Of a stretch of 64,000 nucleotides of DNA, positions 61,131-64,000 are shown in pieces. The position numbers were made by a program, and so were the translations under genes. The notes beneath the pieces were generated by a model. The model was not told where the DNA came from and did no database searches. It saw only the letters and a program-made list of their open reading frames with translations. Every line of letters starts with the position of its first letter. Within the stretch, counting starts at the first letter, position 1. Where the stretch lies: positions 1 through 64,000 of the forward strand of contig NZ_FOMG01000006.1 in the NCBI RefSeq assembly GCF_900112485.1, given 5' to 3'. The DNA is from Clostridium uliginosum. GTDB lineage: Bacteria > Bacillota > Clostridia > Clostridiales > Clostridiaceae.

Positions 61131-62353
61131 TGATTATTAAAAGATATCTTGTAAGTAATATGAATGAAGCATTAACAAGAATTAGATATGAATTAGGTAA
61201 AGATGCAATTATAATAAGTCAGAGAAAAGTTAGGAAACCAGGTATCAAAGGATTATTTTCTGGGAAATTAATTGAAGTAACAGCAGCAGTTGAAAATTCG
61301 TCAGATGGAAAGAAACCTAATGTAAAAAAAGAAGAAAATTTTGAAGATTCATTAGCGAGTATAAAAAGAATAATGGAAGATAGAGTAAAAACTGTTGATA
61401 CAAAAGAAGTTATTTTAGAAAAAGAAAATGAAAAAGTTGCATCAAAACTTAATGTGAAAAATCAAAAATTAGAAACAACATATGATAAGACCTCTCAAGG
61501 AGATTTAGAACAAGATTCTATGTATAAAGAAGTAAGTGAGATGAAAAAACTTTTAAATAAGGTTATAGAAAATACTTCTAAAGATGAGGATAAGAAAATT
61601 AACCCTTTAGAAGAAAAATTGAATGATATGGATATAGATAAAGAGTTTCAAACAGAGCTTATAGATAAAGTAACTGCTTCTTTAAATGAAGGAATAGAAG
61701 AAAAAGAGATTTTAAGAGAAATTTTTGAAAGTTTAGTTTTGGAATGTGAAGAAGAAATCAAAGGAAGAGTTGTATTAGTTGGACCTACAGGGGTTGGAAA
61801 GACTACAACTATAGCAAAGCTAGCAGGAAAACTTGCTCTTGTTGATAAAAAGAGGGTAGGCTTGATAACTGTTGATACATATAGAATAGGTGCTATAGAT
61901 CAACTTAGGACTTATGCTGAAATAATGAATATACCTTTTAAAGTAGTTATTACAATAAAAGAAATGCAAGAAGCTATAAATTATATGGAGAATTGTGATG
62001 TAGTGCTTATTGATACTACAGGAAGAAGTAGTAAAAATGCAATGGAAATTTCAGCATTAAGAGCTTTTATAGAAAAAGCAAATCCACACCATGTTAATAT
62101 GGTAATAAGTGGAACTACAAAAAATAAGGATATAACAAGCATATTAGAAGGTTATGTAGATCTAAATTATGATAATATTATAGTTACTAAATTAGATGAA
62201 ACTACTGCTTATGGATCTTTATACAATATAATAAAGCGAGCAAATAAACCTATTAAGTTTATAACAACAGGACAAAATGTTCCAAATGACATAAGGGTAC
62301 CAAATAAAGAAGAAATAGCTAGATTCATATTAGGGGAGGAAACTTTATGTTAG
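61130..62353 (+). CDS. flhF: Flagellar SRP-like GTPase FlhF (407 aa)
   Basis: N-terminal MIIKRYLVSNMNEALTRIRYELGKDAIIISQRKVRKPG, a variable charged middle, then the SRP-type G domain: GPTGVGKTTTIAKLAGKLA near 223, DTYRIGAIDQLRTYAE, DTTGRSSKN, VTKLDETTAYG. With FlhG it sets flagellum number and place. Confidence 0.96.
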   Translation: MIIKRYLVSNMNEALTRIRYELGKDAIIISQRKVRKPGIKGLFSGKLIEVTAAVENSSDGKKPNVKKEENFEDSLASIKRIMEDRVKTVDTKEVILEKENEKVASKLNVKNQKLETTYDKTSQGDLEQDSMYKEVSEMKKLLNKVIENTSKDEDKKINPLEEKLNDMDIDKEFQTELIDKVTASLNEGIEEKEILREIFESLVLECEEEIKGRVVLVGPTGVGKTTTIAKLAGKLALVDKKRVGLITVDTYRIGAIDQLRTYAEIMNIPFKVVITIKEMQEAINYMENCDVVLIDTTGRSSKNAMEISALRAFIEKANPHHVNMVISGTTKNKDITSILEGYVDLNYDNIIVTKLDETTAYGSLYNIIKRANKPIKFITTGQNVPNDIRVPNKEEIARFILGEETLC

Positions 62354-63207
62354 ATCAAGCTGAAGCTTTAAGAGAATTGGTAGTCAAAAATGATGTTCAA
62401 AATACTCAATTAAAAACTAAAATTATAACTGTTACTTCGGGAAAAGGTGGAGTTGGTAAAAGTAATTTTGTTGTGAATTTAGCAATAACACTTCAAAGCA
62501 AAGGAAAAAAAGTGTTGATTTTTGATGCAGATTTAGGCATGGGAAATGATGATGTTTTAATGGGAATTTATCCAAAGTATAATATATTTGATATTGTATT
62601 TACTCAAAAAAGGATAGAGGATATAATTGTATTAGGACCTAATGGAGTTAGTTTAATACCAGCAGGATCTGGTTTAAACAAGGTGGATGAATTACAGGAA
62701 TCTGAAAGAAATTTGTTTTTAGAAAAATTAGATTCATTAAATGGATTTGACTATATTTTTATGGATACAGGAGCTGGAGTTAATAAAAGTATTTTATCAT
62801 TTATAGCAGCTTCAGAGGAGCTAATTATTATAACAACTCCAGAACCCACATCACTTACAGATGCATATAGCTTAATAAAAGCAGCTGATCATTTTAAGAT
62901 AAAGAATCATGCAATGGTTATTGTTAATAAAGCTTTTACTTTAAATGAAGGGTTAGACGTTTATAATAAACTTCAAAGAGCAGTAAATAAGTTTTTAAAG
63001 CTTAACTTAGAATACTTAGGGTGTATACTAGATGATAGAAAGGTATTGCAAAGTGTTAGACAACAAAAACCTTTTGTAATAGCGTATCCTAATTGTGATG
63101 CATCGAAATCAATAGAAAATATAGCAATGAGAATTTTAGGCCAAAATATGAAAACTTCAGTAGGACCTAAAGAACTATTTAAAAAATTATTTAATATATT
63201 TTCATAG
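62347..63207 (+). CDS. flhG: MinD-like ATPase FlhG/FleN (286 aa)
   Basis: Deviant Walker A TSGKGGVGKSNFVVNLA near residue 30, FDADLGMGNDDVLMG, DTGAGVNKSILSFI, TTPEPTSLTDAYSLIK. N-terminal QAEALRELV is the FlhF-activating helix. Overlaps flhF by 7 nt. Confidence 0.95.
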   Translation: MLDQAEALRELVVKNDVQNTQLKTKIITVTSGKGGVGKSNFVVNLAITLQSKGKKVLIFDADLGMGNDDVLMGIYPKYNIFDIVFTQKRIEDIIVLGPNGVSLIPAGSGLNKVDELQESERNLFLEKLDSLNGFDYIFMDTGAGVNKSILSFIAASEELIIITTPEPTSLTDAYSLIKAADHFKIKNHAMVIVNKAFTLNEGLDVYNKLQRAVNKFLKLNLEYLGCILDDRKVLQSVRQQKPFVIAYPNCDASKSIENIAMRILGQNMKTSVGPKELFKKLFNIFS

Positions 63208-63217
63208 GGGGAAAAAG

Positions 63218-63859
63218 ATGCAGAAGTTTGAATTAAAAGTTAATGATAGAATAGAGGTTTTAATACAAGAAAAAGCATATAAAAGTATAGTTCAAGATAT
63301 TGGAGAAGATTTTATAAATATAAATTTACCAGTTAATAATGGAGAATATTTAACATTAAGGATAAATGATAAGATAGAAATTAATTCTTATATTAAAGGT
63401 GGAAATTGTTTTAATTTTTATTGTAATGTTATAGAGCGAGGTAGGGAAAATAATATAATATATTATAAGCTCTGTAAGCCTTATAGTATAGCAGAGATAC
63501 AAAGAAGAGATTTTGTTAGGGTAGATTTGTTAAGTGCTATCAAATATAAAAATATTACTGGAATTACGAAAGAAAAAATAGAATTAATACCATATAACAA
63601 GGCTTTGATGGTAGATTTAAGTGGTGGAGGAATAAGATTTAAAACAAAAGAAAAGCTTAAAAATGATGATTTAATATTAATAGAGTTAGTATTAAATGAA
63701 CAAGTAAACTATTTAAAGTCACAAGTTATAAGATCTGAAAATTCACTTGATAACGAATATATTTGTGGAGTAAAATTTTTAGAAATTAGTGATAATAAAA
63801 GAGAGAAAATTATTAAAGAAATTTTTAGAATAATGAGAAGGCAAAGAGAAACTTTATAA
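63218..63859 (+). CDS. PilZ-domain c-di-GMP-binding flagellar brake protein, YcgR type (213 aa)
   Basis: N-terminal YcgR-like domain (1-90). The PilZ domain holds the c-di-GMP motif RRDFVRVD (RxxxR) near 92-99 and DLSGGGIRF (D/NxSxxG) near 135. When c-di-GMP is high such proteins slow the motor through FliG/MotA. It links to the c-di-GMP riboswitch ahead of flgB. Ribosome site AGGGGG. Confidence 0.92.
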   Translation: MQKFELKVNDRIEVLIQEKAYKSIVQDIGEDFININLPVNNGEYLTLRINDKIEINSYIKGGNCFNFYCNVIERGRENNIIYYKLCKPYSIAEIQRRDFVRVDLLSAIKYKNITGITKEKIELIPYNKALMVDLSGGGIRFKTKEKLKNDDLILIELVLNEQVNYLKSQVIRSENSLDNEYICGVKFLEISDNKREKIIKEIFRIMRRQRETL

Positions 63860-63907
63860 AGAGGAATACGAGAAAGAAAATAAATCATAGAGGGGTTAGA
63901 TTATAAT

Positions 63908-64000
63908 ATGGCTAGCTTACAAGATGCAGATGTAAAAGAAAAAGTAGTACGAGAATATATTCCTTTAGTAAAATATATTGCTTCTAGGGTTATGGTTGGG
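63908..64000 (+). CDS. fliA: Sigma-28 factor FliA/SigD, N-terminal part only
   Basis: ATG 63908 after AGAGGGGTTAG; the first 31 codons read MASLQDADVKEKVVREYIPLVKYIASRVMVG, of which EYIPLVKYIASR is typical of sigma-28 region 1.2/2. The window ends here. Its targets are the four TAAA-N15-nnCGA promoters in this window. Confidence 0.85.
   Translation, partial: MASLQDADVKEKVVREYIPLVKYIASRVMVG

Noticed and set aside
1-64000. tRNA, rRNA, CRISPR array, prophage or toxin-antitoxin pair
   Set aside because: No direct-repeat/spacer pattern, no structural RNA signature and no phage or toxin genes were seen in the window.

Overview
The window is about 64 kb of very AT-rich DNA from a low-GC Gram-positive anaerobe, most likely a Clostridium sensu stricto (C. 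beijerinckii / C. butyricum-like). This is inferred from pyruvate:ferredoxin oxidoreductase next to a flavodoxin, TTG/GTG starts with strong GGAGG ribosome sites, the fapA-cheWDBRACYW-fliM-fliY order, a fused FliR-FlhB, FliW/CsrA control and pseudaminic-acid/Maf flagellin decoration. Nearly everything is on the + strand. No tRNA, rRNA or CRISPR array was seen.

Layout. 1-10.2 kb: metabolic and housekeeping genes (murG, a divergent flavodoxin, PFOR, a Cys/His-rich DUF1292 protein, a class I aminotransferase, a HAD phosphatase, a class IV aminotransferase) separated by long gaps full of palindromic repeats. 10.3-20.9 kb: chemotaxis and switch operon (fapA, cheW, cheD, cheB, cheR, cheA, cheC, cheY, cheW, fliM, fliY), closed by two tandem terminators. 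21.0-30.5 kb: late flagellar genes (flgM, flgN, flgK, flgL, fliW, csrA, flaG, a Lys-rich unknown, fliS, fliD, a FliT-like protein, a broken yjfB-like gene, flagellin). 30.6-40.0 kb: flagellin modification island (Maf, FliB-like lysine methylase, PseB, an SpsF/PseF-PseH fusion, a DUF2920 hydrolase, PseI, PseG; no PseC). 40.1-41.6 kb: a small unknown gene and a second flagellin. 41.6-42.7 kb: a gene-free control region with an IS relic, a cyclic-di-GMP riboswitch and a tandem promoter-like repeat. 42.7-64 kb: basal body, hook, motor and export operon (flgB to flhG), a PilZ protein and the start of fliA.

Regulation seen in sequence. Four sites share the geometry TAAA-N15-nnCGA, the sigma-D pattern: before flgM, flagellin 1, the 115-aa gene and flagellin 2. 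The flagellin 1 leader has a CsrA-type hairpin with GGA in its loop, and fliW and csrA lie nearby. A c-di-GMP-I aptamer with its own sigma-A-like promoter and a following long hairpin precedes flgB; a PilZ protein is encoded at the far end of the operon. Between aptamer and flgB is an imperfect 143-bp tandem duplication in which each unit has a Spo0A-box-like heptamer and a -10 element.

The least explained content is the intergenic repeats: (1) a palindromic family of about 165-280 bp with four copies and a solo end, (2) a 95-bp element present twice at about 92% identity, (3) a hairpin-rich repeat present twice in the flagellar region, and (4) a single giant palindrome. The solo end of family 1 supplies the -35 box of the flgM promoter.
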